In this document: piece after piece, positions 26,882-43,600 of the stretch
Position numbering within the stretch: position 1 is the stretch's first letter
Layout of the letters: each line of letters starts with the position of its first letter
NCBI GenBank assembly: GCA_014843695.1
Contig: CM026403.1
Span: 6,746,818 to 6,810,817, forward strand
DNA from: Archivesica marissinica
Taxonomy: Eukaryota > Mollusca > Bivalvia > Venerida > Vesicomyidae
Reading direction: 5' to 3'
DNA length: 64,000 nt
Position numbers and translations under genes: made by a program
Notes under the pieces: model-generated
Told to the model about the DNA's origin: nothing
The model's input: only the letters and a program-made list of their open reading frames with translations
Database searches by the model: none

Positions 26882-28540
26882 TACTAACTTGTGTATATAT
26901 TTATGTCAGTACTAAATTTATGTCAGTACTAACTTGTGTCTATATTTATGTCAGTACTAACATGTGTATATATTTATGTCAGTACTAACTTGTGTCTATA
27001 TTTATGTCAGTACTAACATGTGTATATATTTATGTCAGTACTAACTTTTGTCTATATTTATGTCAGTACTAACATGTGTATATATTTATGTCAGTACTAA
27101 CTTGTGTATATATTTATGTCAGTACTAACTTGTGTCTATATTTATGTCGGTACTAACTTGTGTCTATATTTATGTCAGTACTAACTTGTGTCTATATTTA
27201 TGTCGGTACTAACTTGTGTCTATATTTATGTCAGTACTAACTTGTGTCTATATTTATGTCAGTACTAACTTTTGTCTATATTTATGTCAGTACTAACATG
27301 TGTATATATTTATGTCAGTACTAACTTGTGTATATATTTATGTCAGTACTAACATGTGTATATATTTATGTCAGTACTAAATTTATGTCAGTACTAACTT
27401 GTGTCTATATTTATGTCAGTACTAACTTGTGTCTATATTTATGTCAGTACTAACATGTGTATATATTTATGTCAGTACTAACATGTGTATATATTTATGT
27501 CAGTACTAACTTGTGTATATATTTATGTCAGTACTAACTTGTGTCTATATTTATGTCAGTACTAACATGTGTATATATGTATGTCAGTACTAACATGTGT
27601 ATATATTTATGTCAGTACTAACATGTGTATATATTTATGTCAGTACTAACTTTTGTCTATATTTATGTCAGTACTAACTTGTGTATATATTTATGTCAGT
27701 ACTAACTTGTGTATATATTTATGTCAGTACTAACATGTGTATATATTTATGTCAGTACTAACTTTTGTCTATATTTATGTCAGTACTAACTTGTGTATAT
27801 ATTTATGTCAGTACTAAATTTATGTCAGTACTAACTTGTGTCTATATTTATGTCAGTACTAACTTGTGTCTATATTTATGTCAGTACTAACATGTGTATA
27901 TATTTATGTCAGTACTAACTTGTGTATATATTTATGTCAGTACTAACTTGTGTATATATTTATGTCAGTACTAAATTGTGTCTATATTTATGTCAGTACT
28001 AACTTGTGTCTATATTTATGTCAGTACTAACTTGTGTATATATTTATGTCAGTACTAACTTGTGTATATATTTATGTCAGTACTAACTTGTGTATATATT
28101 TATGTCAGTACTAACTTGTGTATATATTTATGTCAGTACTAACTTGTGTATATATTTATGTCAGTACTAACATGTGTATATATTTATGTCAGTACTAACT
28201 TGTGTATATATTTATGTCAGTACTAACATGTGTATATATTTATGTCAGTACTAACATGTGTATATATTTATGTCAGTACTAACATGTGTATATATTTATG
28301 TCAGTACTAACATGTGTATATATTTATGTCAGTACTAACTTTTGTCTATATTTATGTCAGTACTAACTTTTGTCTATATTTATGTCAGTACTAACTTGTG
28401 TATATATTTATGTCAGTACTAACTTGTGTATATATTTATGTCAGTACTAACATGTGTATATATTTATGTCAGTACTAAATTTATGTCAGTACTAACTTGT
28501 GTCTATATTTATGTCAGTACTAACTTGTGTATATATTTAT
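26881..28540. repeat. 28-bp minisatellite abutting the exon at 28545-28620, about 58 copies
   Basis: The unit contains atgtcagtactaac followed by ttgtgtatatattt, catgtgtatatattt or ttgtgtctatattt. Some units are shortened through 'actaaatttatgtcag'. On the gene's strand (minus) the array starts within about 4-5 nt of the exon's GTAAAT donor, and each unit carries TACTGAC, close to the TACTAAC branch-point consensus. The plus strand carries TACTAAC itself because gtcagtactaac is a near-palindrome. No coding function. Confidence 0.95.
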
Positions 28541-28544
28541 TTAC

Positions 28545-28620
28545 CTGTTGTTTCATCTAGATCTTTGTCCACACAGTTTAGCAATGCACTGCCAATCTCA
28601 ATCTCTGAATCTTCCAATAG
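28545..28620 (-). CDS. PPPDE-PUL protein gene, exon E (76 nt, PUL domain)
   Basis: A 76-nt internal exon with acceptor tattgcag at its 5' side and donor CAG|GTAAAT. It encodes LLEDSEIEIGSALLNCVDKD and LDETT plus one base (phase 1 at the 3' end). It begins in phase 0, matching the phase-0 end of exon D at 49103. In the PUL armadillo-like fold this is the helix just before the conserved 'RLLVALGTL' block, so at least one more exon is expected downstream; I do not find it in this window. The exon is an island: 11 nt of non-repeat intron separate its 5' edge from a 16.5-kb array, and its donor touches a 1.65-kb array. Assignment rests on phase, splice sites and fold position, not on a strong motif. 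Confidence 0.75.
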
Positions 28621-28631
28621 CTGCAATATAG

Positions 28632-31600
28632 ACATATACCTGTATGTACCATATACCTGTATGTACCATATACCTGTATGTAACATATACTGTATGTACC
28701 ATATACCTGTATGTACCATATACTGTATGTACCATATACTGTATATTGTACATGTATGTACAATATATCTGTATGTACCATATACCTGTATGTACCATAT
28801 ACTGTATGTACCATATACCTGTATGTACCATATACTGTATGTACCATATACCTGCATGTACCATATACTGTATGTACCATATACCTGTATGTATCATATA
28901 CCTGTATGTACCATATACCTGTATGTACCATATACTGTATGTACCATATACTGTACCATATACTGTATGTACCATATACCTGTATGTACCATATACTGTA
29001 TGTACCATATACTGTATGTAACATATACTGTATGTACCATATACATGTATGTACCATATACCTGTATGTACCATATACCTGTATGTACCATATACTGTAT
29101 GTACCATATACTGTATGTACCATATACCTGTATGTACCATATACCTGTATGTATCATATACCTGTATGTACCATATACTGTATGTACCATATACTGTACC
29201 ATATACTGTATGTACCATATACTGCATGTACCATATACTGTATGTACCATATACCTGCATGTACCATATACCTGTATGTACCATATACTGTACCATATAC
29301 CTGTATGTACCATATACTGTATGTACCATATACTGTATGTACCATATACCTGTATGTACCATATACCTGTATGTTCCATATACCTGTATGTACCATATAC
29401 CTGTATGTGCCATATACCTGCATGTACCATATACTGTACCATATACCTGTATGTACCATATACTGTACCATATACTGTATGTACCATATACTGTATGTAC
29501 CATATACTGTACCATATACCTGTATGTACCATATACCTGTATGTACCATATACTGTATGTACCATATACCTGTATGTACCATATACTGTATGTACCATAT
29601 ACTGTACCATATACCTGTATGTACCATATACTATATGTACCATATACTGTATGTACCATATACCTGTATGTACCATATACCTGTATGTACCATATATTGT
29701 ATGTACCATATACCTGTATGTACCATATACCTGTATGTACCATATACCTGTATGTACCATATACTGTACCATATATATGTATGTACAGGTATGTACCATA
29801 TACCTGTATGTACCATATACCTGTATGTACCATATACCTGTATGTACCATATACCTGTATGTACCATATACTGTATGTACCATATACTGTATGTACCATA
29901 TACTGTATGTACCATATACTGTATGTACCATATACCTGTATGTACGTAACATATACTGTATGTACCATATACCTGTATGTACCATATACCTGCATGTACC
30001 ATATACCTACATGTACCATATACCTGTATGTACAATATACCTGCATGTACCATATACCTGCATGTACGATATACCTGCATGTACCATATACCTGCATGTA
30101 CCATATACTGTATGTACCATATACTGTATGTACCATATACCTGTATGTACCATATACTGTATGTACCATATACTGTATGTACCATATACCTGCATGTACC
30201 ATATACCTGCATGTACCATATACATGCATGTACCATATACTGTATGTACCATCTACTGTATGTACCATATACCTGCATGTACCATATACCTGCATGTACC
30301 ATATACATGCATGTACCATATACCTGTATGTACGATATACCTGTATGTACGATATACCTGTATGTACCATATACCTGCATGTACCATATACCTGCATGTA
30401 CCATATACCTGTATGTACCATATACCTGTATGTACCATATACTGTATGTACCATATACCTGTATGTACGATATACCTGTATGTACCATATACCTGCATGT
30501 ACCATATACCTGCATGTACCATATACCTGTATGTACCATATACCTGTATGTACCATATACTGTATGTACCATATACTGTATGTACCATATACCTATATGT
30601 ACCATATACCTGTATATACCATATACTGTATGTACCATATACTGTACCATATACCTGTATGTACCATATACCTGTATGTACCATATACTGTATGTACTAT
30701 ATACCTGTATGTACCATATACCTGCATGTACCATATACCTGCATGTACCATATACCTGCATGTACCATATACCTGCATGTACCATATACCTGTATGTACC
30801 ATATACCTGTATGTACCATATACTGTACCATATACCTGTATGTACCATATACTGTACCATATACTGTATGTACCATATACCTGCATGTACCATATACCTG
30901 CATGTACCATATACATGCATGTACCATATACTGTATGTACCATATACTGTATGTACCATATACCTGCATGTACCATATATCTGCATGTACCATATACATG
31001 CATGTACCATATACCTGTATGTACGATATACCTGTATGTACCATATACCTGTATGTACCATATACCTGCATGTACCATATACCTGCATGTACCATATACC
31101 TGTATGTACCATATACCTGTATGTACCATATACTGTATGTACCATATACTGTATGTACCATATACCTATATGTACCATATACCTGTATATACCATATACT
31201 GTATGTATCATATACTGTACCATATACCTGTATGTACCATATACCTGTATGTACCATATACCTGTATGTACCATATACTGTATGTACTATATACCTGTAT
31301 GTACCATATACCTGCATGTACCATATACCTGCATGTACCATATACTGTATGTACCATATACCTGATGTACCATATACCTGTATGTACCATATACCTGTAT
31401 GTACCATATACCTGTATGTACCATATACTGTACCATATACCTGTATGTACCATATACTGTATGTACCATATACTGTATGTACCATATACTGTATGTACCA
31501 TATACCTGTATGTACCATATACTGTATGTACCATATACCTGTATGTAACATATACCTGTATGTACCATATACCTGTATGTACCATATACCTGTATGTACC

Positions 31601-34600
31601 ATATACCTGCATGTACCATATACCTGTATGTACCATATACCTGCATGTACCATATACCTGTATGTACCATATACCTGCATGTACCATATACCTACATGTA
31701 CCATATACCTGTATGTACAATATACCTGCATGTATCATATACCTGCATGTACCATATACTGTATGTACCATATACTGTATGTACCATATACCTGTATGTA
31801 CCATATACTGTATGTACCATATACTGTATGTACCATATACTGTATGTACCATATACCTGCATGTACCATATACCTGCATGTACCATATACATGCATGTAC
31901 CATATACTGTATGTACCATATACTGTATGTACCATATACCTGCATGTACCATATACCTGCATGTACCATATACATGCATGTACCATATACCTGTATGTAC
32001 GATATACCTGTATGTACCATATACCTGTATGTACCATATACCTGCATGTACCATATACCTGTATGTACCATATACCTGTATGTACCATATACCTGTATGT
32101 ACCATATACTGTATGTACCATATACCTGTATGTACCATATACCTGTATGTACCATATACTGTATGTACCATATACTGTACCATATACCTGTATGTACCAT
32201 ATACCTGTATGTACCATATACTGTATGTACTATATACCTGTATGTACCATATACCTGCATGTACCATATACCTGCATGTACCATATACCTGTATGTACCA
32301 TATACCTGCATGTACCATATACCTGTATGTACCATATACCTGTATGTACCATATACTGTACCATATACCTGTATGTACCATATACTGTACCATATACCTG
32401 TATGTACCATATACCTGTATGTACCATATACCTGTATGTACCATATACCTACATGTACCATATACCTGTATGTACCATATACCTGTATGTACCATATACC
32501 TGCATGTACCATATACCTGTATGTACCATATACCTGCATGTACCATATACTGTATGTACCATATACTGTATGTACCATATACCTGTATGTACCATATACT
32601 GTATGTACCATATACTGTATGTACCATATACCTGCATGTACCATATACCTGCATGTACCATATACCTGCATGTACCATATACATGCATGTACCATATACT
32701 GTATGTACCATATACTGTATGTACCATATACCTGCATGTACCATATACCTGCATGTACCATATACATGCATGTACCATATACCTGTATGTACGATATACC
32801 TGTATGTACCATATACCTGTATGTACCATATACCTGCATGTACCATATACCTGCATGTACCATATACCTGTATGTACCATATACCTGTATGTACCATATA
32901 CTGTATGTACCATATACTGTATGTACCATATACCTATATGTACCATATACCTGTATATACCATATACTGTATGTACCATATACTGTACCATATACCTGTA
33001 TGTACCATATACCTGTATGTACCATATACTGTATGTACTATATACCTGTATGTACCATATACCTGCATGTACCATATACCTGCATGTACCATATACCTGC
33101 ATGTACCATATACCTGTATGTACCATATACCTGTATGTACCATATACTGTACCATATACCTGTATGTACCATATACTGTATGTACCATATACTGTATGTA
33201 CCATATACTGTATGTATCATATACCTGTATGTACCATATACTGTACCATATACTGTACCATATACTGTATGTACCATATACTGTATGTACCATATACTGT
33301 ACCATATACCTGTATGTACCATATACCTGTATGTACCATATACTGTATGTACCATATACCTGCATGTACGATATACCTGCATGTATCATATACCTGCATG
33401 TACCATATACTGTATGTACCATATACTGTATGTACCATATACCTGTATGTACCATATACTGTATGTACCATATACTGTATGTACCATATACTGTATGTAC
33501 CATATACCTGCATGTACCATATACCTGCATGTACCATATACTGTATGTACCATATACCTGCATGTACCATATACCTGCATGTACCATATACATGCATGTA
33601 CCATATACCTGTATGTACGATATACCTGTATGTACGATATACCTGTATGTACCATATACCTGCATGTACCATATACCTGCATGTACCATATACCTGTATG
33701 TACCATATACCTGTATGTACCATATACTGTATGTACCATATACTGTATGTACCATATACCTATATGTACCATATACCTGTATATACCATATACTGTATGT
33801 ACCATATACTGTACCATATACCTGTATGTACCATATACCTGTATGTACCATATACTGTATGTACTATATACCTGTATGTACCATATACCTGCATGTACCA
33901 TATACCTGCATGTACCATATACCTGCATGTACCATATACCTGCATGTACCATATACCAGTATGTACCATATACTGTACCATATACCTGTATGTACCATAT
34001 ACTGTACCATATACCTGTATGTACCATATACCTGTATATACCATATACCTGCATGTACCATATACCTACATGTACCATATACCTGTATGTACCATATACC
34101 TGCATGTACCATATACCTGCATGTACGATATACCTGTATGTACCATATACCTGCATGTACCATATACTGTATGTACCATATACTGTATGTACCATATACC
34201 TGTATGTACCATATACTGTATGTACCATATACTGTATGTACCATATACCTGCATGTACCATATACCTGTATGTACCATATACTGCATGTACCATATACTG
34301 TATGTACCATATACTGTATGTACCATATACCTGCATGTACCATATACCTGCATGTACCATATACTGTATGTACCATATACTGTATGTACCATATACCTGT
34401 ATGTACCATATACCTGTATGTACCATATACCTGTATGTACCATATACTGTATGTACCATATACTGTATGTACCATATACTGTATGTACCATATACCTGTA
34501 TGTACCATATACCTGTATGTACCATATACCTGTATGTACCATATACTGTACCATATACCTGTATGTACCATATACTGTATGTACCATATACCTGTATGTA

Positions 34601-37600
34601 CCATATACTGTATGTACCATATACCTGTATGTACCATATACCTGTATGTACCATATACCTGTATGTACCATATACTGTATGTACCATATACTGTATGTAC
34701 CATATACTGTATGTACCATATACTGTATGTACCATATACTGTACCATATACCTGTATGTACCATATACCTGTATGTACCATATACCTGTATGTACCATAT
34801 ACTGTATGTACCATATACCTGTATGTACCATATACTGTATGTACCATATACTGCATGTACCATATACCTGTATGTACCATATACTGTACCATATACCTGT
34901 ATGTACCATATACTGTATGTACCATATACCTGTATGTACCATATACTGTACCATATACCTGTATGTACCATATACTGTACCATATACCTGTATGTACCAT
35001 ATACCTGTATGTACCATATACATGTATGTACCATATACCTGTATGTACCATATACCTGTATGTACCATATACTGTATGTACCATATACTGTACCATATAC
35101 CTGTATGTACCATATACCTGATGTACCATATACCTGTATGTACCATATACCTGCATGTACCATATACCTGTATGTACCATATACATGTATGTACCATATA
35201 CCTGTATGTACGATATACTGTACCATATACCTGTATGTACCATATACTGTATGTACCATATACCTGTATGTACCATATACCTGTATGTACCATATACCTG
35301 TATGTACAATATACCTGTATGTACCATATACCTGCATGTACCATTTACCTGCATGTACCATATACCTGTATTTACCATATACTGTATGTACCATATACTG
35401 TATGTACCATATAATGTACCATATACCTGTATGTACCATATACCTGTATGTACCATATACCTGTACCATATACTGTACCATATACCTGTATGTACCATAT
35501 NNNNNNNNNNNNNNNNNNNNNNNNNNNNNNNNNNNNNNNNNNNNNNNNNNNNNNNNNNNNNNNNNNNNNNNNNNNNNNNNNNNNNNNNNNNNNNNNNNNN
35601 NNNNNNNNNNNNNNNNNNNNNNNNNNNNNNNNNNNNNNNNNNNNNNNNNNNNNNNNNNNNNNNNNNNNNNNNNNNNNNNNNNNNNNNNNNNNNNNNNNNN
35701 NNNNNNNNNNNNNNNNNNNNNNNNNNNNNNNNNNNNNNNNNNNNNNNNNNNNNNNNNNNNNNNNNNNNNNNNNNNNNNNNNNNNNNNNNNNNNNNNNNNN
35801 NNNNNNNNNNNNNNNNNNNNNNNNNNNNNNNNNNNNNNNNNNNNNNNNNNNNNNNNNNNNNNNNNNNNNNNNNNNNNNNNNNNNNNNNNNNNNNNNNNNN
35901 NNNNNNNNNNNNNNNNNNNNNNNNNNNNNNNNNNNNNNNNNNNNNNNNNNNNNNNNNNNNNNNNNNNNNNNNNNNNNNNNNNNNNNNNNNNNNNNNNNNN
36001 NNNNNNNNNNNNNNNNNNNNNNNNNNNNNNNNNNNNNNNNNNNNNNNNNNNNNNNNNNNNNNNNNNNNNNNNNNNNNNNNNNNNNNNNNNNNNNNNNNNN
36101 NNNNNNNNNNNNNNNNNNNNNNNNNNNNNNNNNNNNNNNNNNNNNNNNNNNNNNNNNNNNNNNNNNNNNNNNNNNNNNNNNNNNNNNNNNNNNNNNNNNN
36201 NNNNNNNNNNNNNNNNNNNNNNNNNNNNNNNNNNNNNNNNNNNNNNNNNNNNNNNNNNNNNNNNNNNNNNNNNNNNNNNNNNNNNNNNNNNNNNNNNNNN
36301 NNNNNNNNNNNNNNNNNNNNNNNNNNNNNNNNNNNNNNNNNNNNNNNNNNNNNNNNNNNNNNNNNNNNNNNNNNNNNNNNNNNNNNNNNNNNNNNNNNNN
36401 NNNNNNNNNNNNNNNNNNNNNNNNNNNNNNNNNNNNNNNNNNNNNNNNNNNNNNNNNNNNNNNNNNNNNNNNNNNNNNNNNNNNNNNNNNNNNNNNNNNN
36501 TGTACCATATACTGTATGTACCATATACTGTATGTACCATATACTGTACCATATACCTGTATGTACCATATACTGTATGTACCATATACCTGTATGTACC
36601 ATATCCTGTATGTACCATATACCTGTATGTACCATATACTGTACCATATACTGTATGTACCATATACTGTATGTACCATATACTGTATGTACCATATACT
36701 GTATGTACCATATACCTGTATGTACCATATACTGTACCATATACCTGTATGTACCATATACTGTATGTACCATATACCTGTATGTACCATATACCTGTAT
36801 GTACCATATACTGTACCATATACCTGTATGTACCATATACCTGTATGTACCATATACCTGTATGTACCATATACCTGTATGTACCATATACTGTATGTAC
36901 CATATACTGTACCATATACTGTATGTACCATATACTGTATGTACCATATCTGTATGTACCATATACTGTATGTACCATATACTGTACCATATACCTGTAT
37001 GTACCATATACTGTATGTACCATATACCTGTATGTACCATATACCTGTATGTACCATATACTGTACCATATACCTGTATGTACCATATACCTGTATGTAC
37101 CATATACCTGTATGTACCATATACCTGTATGTACCATATACTGTATGTACCATATACTGTACCATATACCTGTATGTACCATATACTGTACCATATACTG
37201 TATGTACCATATACTGTATGTACCATATACTGTATGTACCATATACTGTACCATATACTGTATGTACCATATACTGTATGTACCATATACTGTACCATAT
37301 ACCTGTATGTACCATATACTGTATGTACCATATACTGTATGTACCATATACCTGTATGTACCATATACTGTATGTACCATATACCTGTATGTACCATATA
37401 CCTGTATGTACCATATACTGTATGTACCATATACCTGTATGTACCATATACCTGTATGTACCATATACTGTATGTACCATATACTGTATGTACCATATAC
37501 CTGTATGTACCATATACCTGTATGTACCATATACCTGTATGTACCATATACTGTATGTACCATATACTGTATGTACCATATACTGTATGTACCATATACC

Positions 37601-40600
37601 TGTATGTACCATATACTGTACCATATACTGTATGTACCATATACTGTATGTACCATATACCTGTATGTACCATATACCTGTATGTACCATATACCTGTAT
37701 GTACCATATATTGTATGTACCATATACTGTATGTACCATATACTGTACCATATACCTGTATGTACCATATACTGTATGTACCATATACTGTATGTACCAT
37801 ATACATGTATGTACCATATACCTGTATGTACCATATACTGTACCATATACTGTATGTACCATATACTGTATGTACCATATACCTGTATGTACCATATACC
37901 TGTATGTACCATATACCTGTATGTACCATATATACCTTGTATGTACCATATACTGTATGTACCATATACTGTATGTACCATATACCTGTATGTACCATAT
38001 ACTGTATGTACCATATACCTGTATGTACCATATACTGTATGTACCATATACTGTATGTACCATATACTGTACCATATACCTGTATGTACCATATACTGTA
38101 TGTACCATATACTGTATGTACCATATACTGTATGTACCATATACCATGTACCATATACCTGTATGTACCATATACTGACATATACTGTACCATATACCTG
38201 TATGTAACATATACTGTATGTACCATATACCTGTATGTACCATATACTGTACCATATACCTGTATGTACCCAATACCTGCATGTACCATATACATGTATG
38301 TACCATATACCTGTATGTACCATATACTGTATGTACCATATACTGTACCATATACCTGTATGTACCATATACTGTACCATATACCTGTATGTACCATATA
38401 CCTGCATGTACCATATACCTGTATGTACCATATACATGCATGTACCATATACCTGTATGTACCATATACCTGTATGTACCATATACCTGTATGTACCATA
38501 TACCTGTATGTACCATATACTGTACCATATACCTGTATGTACCATATACCTGTATGTACCATATACCTGTATGTACCATATACCTGTATGTACCATATAC
38601 CTGTATGTACCATATACTGTATGTACCATATACCTGTATGTACCATATACCTGTATGTACCATATACTGTATGTACCATATCTGTATGTACCATATACCT
38701 GTATGTACCATATACCTGTATGTACCATATACTGTATGTACCATATACTGTATGTACCATATACTGTATGTACCATATACTGTATGTACCATATACCTGT
38801 ATGTACCATATACCTGTATGTACCATATACTGTATGTACCATATAATGTACCATATACCTGTATGTACCATATACCTGTATGTACCATATACTGTATGTA
38901 CCATATACTGTATGTACCATATACCTGTATGTACCATATACCTGTATGTACCATATACCTGTATGTACCATATACTGTATGTACCATATACTGTATGTAC
39001 CATATACCATATACTGTATGTACCATATACTGTAATATATGTATGTACCATATACCTGTATGTACCATATACCTGTATGTACCATATACCTGTATGTACC
39101 ATATACCTGTATGTACATATACTGTACCATATACCTGTATGTACCATATACCTGTATGTACCATATACCTGTATGTACCATATACCTGTATGTACCATAT
39201 ACCTGTATGTACCATATACCTGTATGTACCATATACCTGTATGTACCATATACCTGTATGTACCATATACCTGTATGTACCATATACCTGTATGTACCAT
39301 ATACTGTATGTACCATATACTGTATGTACCATATACTGTAACATATACTGTATGTACCATATACTGTATGTACCATATACTGTACCATATACTGTATGTA
39401 CCATATACTGTATGTACTTACATATACCTGTATGTACCATATACTGTATGTACCATATACCTGTATGTACCATATACCTGTATGTACCATATACTGTATG
39501 TACCATATACCTGTATGTACCATATACCTGTATGTACCATATACTGTATGTACCATATACCTGTATGTACCATATACCTGTATGTACCATATACTGTATG
39601 TACCATATACCTGTATGTACCATATACTGTATGTACCATATACTGTATGTACCATATACTGTATGTACCATATACCTGTATGTACCATATACTGTATGTA
39701 CCATATACCTGTATGTACCATATACCTGTATGTACCATATACCTGTATGTACCATATACCTGTATGTACCATATACCTGTATGTACCATATACCTGTATG
39801 TACCATATACCTGTATGTACCATATACTGTATGTACCATATACCTGTATGTACCATATACTGTATGTACCATATACCTGTATGTACCATATACCTGTATG
39901 TACCATATACTGTATGTACCATATACCTGTATGTACCATATACTGATTACCATATACCTGTATGTACCATATACTGTATGTACCATATACCTGTATGTAC
40001 CATATTCTGTATGTACCATATACCTGTATGTACCATATACTGTACCATATACATGTATGTACCATATACTGTATGTACCATATACTGTATGTACCATATA
40101 CTGCATGTACCATATACCTGTATGTACCATATACTGTACCATATACCTGTATGTAACATATACTGTATGTACCATATACCTGTATGTACCATATACCTGT
40201 ATGTACCATATACTGTACCATATACCTGTATGTACCATATACCTGCATGTACCATATACATGTATGTACCATATACCTGTATGTACCATATACTGTATGT
40301 ACCATATACTGTACCATATACCTGTATGTACCATATACTGTACCATATACTGTATGTACCATATACTGTATGTACCATATACTGTACCATATACTGTATG
40401 TACCATATACTGTACCATATACTGTATGTAACATATACTGTATGTACCATATACTGTAACATATACCTGTATGTACCATATACTGTATGTACCATATACT
40501 GTATGTACCATATACATGTATGTACCATATACTGTATGTACCATATACCTGTATGTACCATATACCTGCATGTACCATATATTGTATGTACCATATACCT

Positions 40601-43600
40601 GCATGTACCATATACCTGCATGTACCATATACCTGCATGTACCATATACTGTATGTACCATATACTGTATGTACCATATACCTGTATGTACCATATACCT
40701 GTATGTACCATATACCTGTATGTACCATATACTGTATGTACCATATACCTGTATGTACCATATACCTGTATGCACCATATACCTGTATGTACCATATACT
40801 GTACCATATACCTGTATGTACCATATACTGTATGTACCATATACCTGCATGTACCATATACTGTACCATATACCTGTATGTACCATATACTGTATGTACC
40901 ATATACTGTATGTACCATATACCTGTATGTACAATATACCTGTATCCACCATATACCTGTATGTACCATATATTGTACCATATACTTGTATGTACCATAT
41001 ACCTGTATGTACCATATACTGTATGTACCATATACCTGCATGTACCATATACTGTATGTACCATATACCTGTATGTACCATATACTTGTATGTACCATAT
41101 ACTGTATGTACCATATACCTGTACCATATACTGTATGTACCATATACTGTACCATATACCTGTATGTACCATATACTATATGTACCATATACTGTATGTA
41201 CCATATACCTGTATGTACCATATACCTGTATGTACCATATACCTGTATGTACCATATATTGTATGTACCATATACTGTATGTACCATATACTCTACCATA
41301 TACCTGTATGTACCATATACTGTATGTACCATATACTGTATGTACCATATACCTGTATGTACCATATACCTGTATGTACCATATACCTGTATGTACCATA
41401 TACTGTACCATATACCTGTATGTACCATATACCTGTATGTACCATATACCTGTATGTACCATATACTGTACCATATACTGTATGTACCATATACTGTACC
41501 ATATACTGTATGTACCATATACTGTAACATATACCTGTATGTACCATATACTGTATGTACCATATACTGTATGTACCATATACCTGTATGTACCATATAC
41601 TGTATGTACCATATACCTGTATGTACCATATACCTGTATGTACCATATACCTGTATGTACCATATACCTGTATGTACCATATACCTGTATGTACCATATA
41701 CTGTACCATATACCTGTATGTACCATATACCTGTATGTACCATATACCTGTATGTACCATATACCTGTATGTACCATATACCTGTATGTACCATATACTG
41801 CATGTACCATATACCTGTATGTACCATATACCTGTATGTACCATATACCTGTATGTACCATATACTGTATGTACCATATACTGTATGTACCATATACTGT
41901 ATGTACCATATACTGTATGTACCATATACTGTATGTACCATATACCTGCATGTACCATATACCTGCATGTACCATATACCTGCATGTACCATATACTGTA
42001 TGTACCATATACTGTATGTACCATATACTGTATGTACCATATACTGTATGTACCATATACTGTATGTACCATATACCTGCATGTACCATATACCTGTATG
42101 TACCATATACTGTACCATATACCTGTATGTACCATATACCTGTATGTACCATATACTGTATGTACCATATACTGTATGTACCATATACCTGTATGTACCA
42201 TATACCTGTATGTACCATATACCTGTATGTACCATATACTGTATGTACCATATACTGTATGTACCATATACTGTACCATATACCTGTATGTACCATATAC
42301 TGTATGTACCATATACTGTATGTACCATATACTGTATGTACCATATACATGTATGTACCATATACCTGTATGTACCATATACCTGTATGTACCATATACC
42401 TGTATGTACCATATACTGTACCATATACCTGTATGTACCATATACCTGTATGTACCATATACCTGTATGTACCATATACCTGTATGTACCATATACTGTA
42501 CCATATACTGTATGTACCATATACCTGTATGTACCATATACTGTATGTACCATATACCTGTATGTACCATATACTGTACCATATACTGTATGTAACATAT
42601 ACTGTATGTACCATATACTGTAACATATACCTGTATGTACCATATACTGTATGTACCATATACCTGTATGTACCATATACTGTATGTACCATATACCTGT
42701 ATGTACCATATACCTGTATGTACCATATACTGTATGTACCATATACCTGTATGTACCATATAACTGTATGTACCATATACCTGTATGTACCATATACCTG
42801 TATGTACCATATACCTGTATGTACCATATACTGTACCATATACCTGCATGTACCATATACCTGTATGTACCATATACCTGTATGTACCATATACTGTATG
42901 TACCATATACTGTATGTACCATATACCTGCATGTACCATATACCTGCATGTACCATATACTGTATGTACCATATACTGTATGTACCATATACCTGCATGT
43001 ACCATATACCTGCATGTACCATATACATGCATGTACCATATACCTGTATGTACCATATACCTGTATGTACCATATACCTGCATGTACCATATACCTGTAT
43101 GTACCATATACTGTATGTACCATATACCTGTATGTACCATATACCTGTATGTACCATATACTGTATGTACCATATACCTGTATGTACCATATACCTGTAT
43201 GTACCATATACTGTATGTACCATATACCTGTATGTACCATATACCTGTATGTACCATATACCTGTATGTACCATATACCTGTATGTACCATATACCTGTA
43301 TGTACCATATACCTGTATGTACCATATACCTGTATGTACCATATACTGTATGTACCATATACCTGTATGTACCATATACCTGTATGTACCATATACCTGT
43401 ATGTACCATATATGTATGTACCATATACCTGTATGTACCATATACCTGTATGTACCATATACCTGTATGTACCATATACCTGTATGTACCATATACCTGT
43501 ATGTACCATATACCTGTATGTACCATATACCTGTATGTACCATATACCTGTATGTACCATATACCTGTATGTACCATATACCTGTATGTACCATATACCT

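Noticed and set aside
25750..26988. 412-codon plus-strand frame starting inside the LINE fragment
   Set aside because: It begins in the wrong frame of the RNase H relic and then follows the 54-bp array, whose length is divisible by three.
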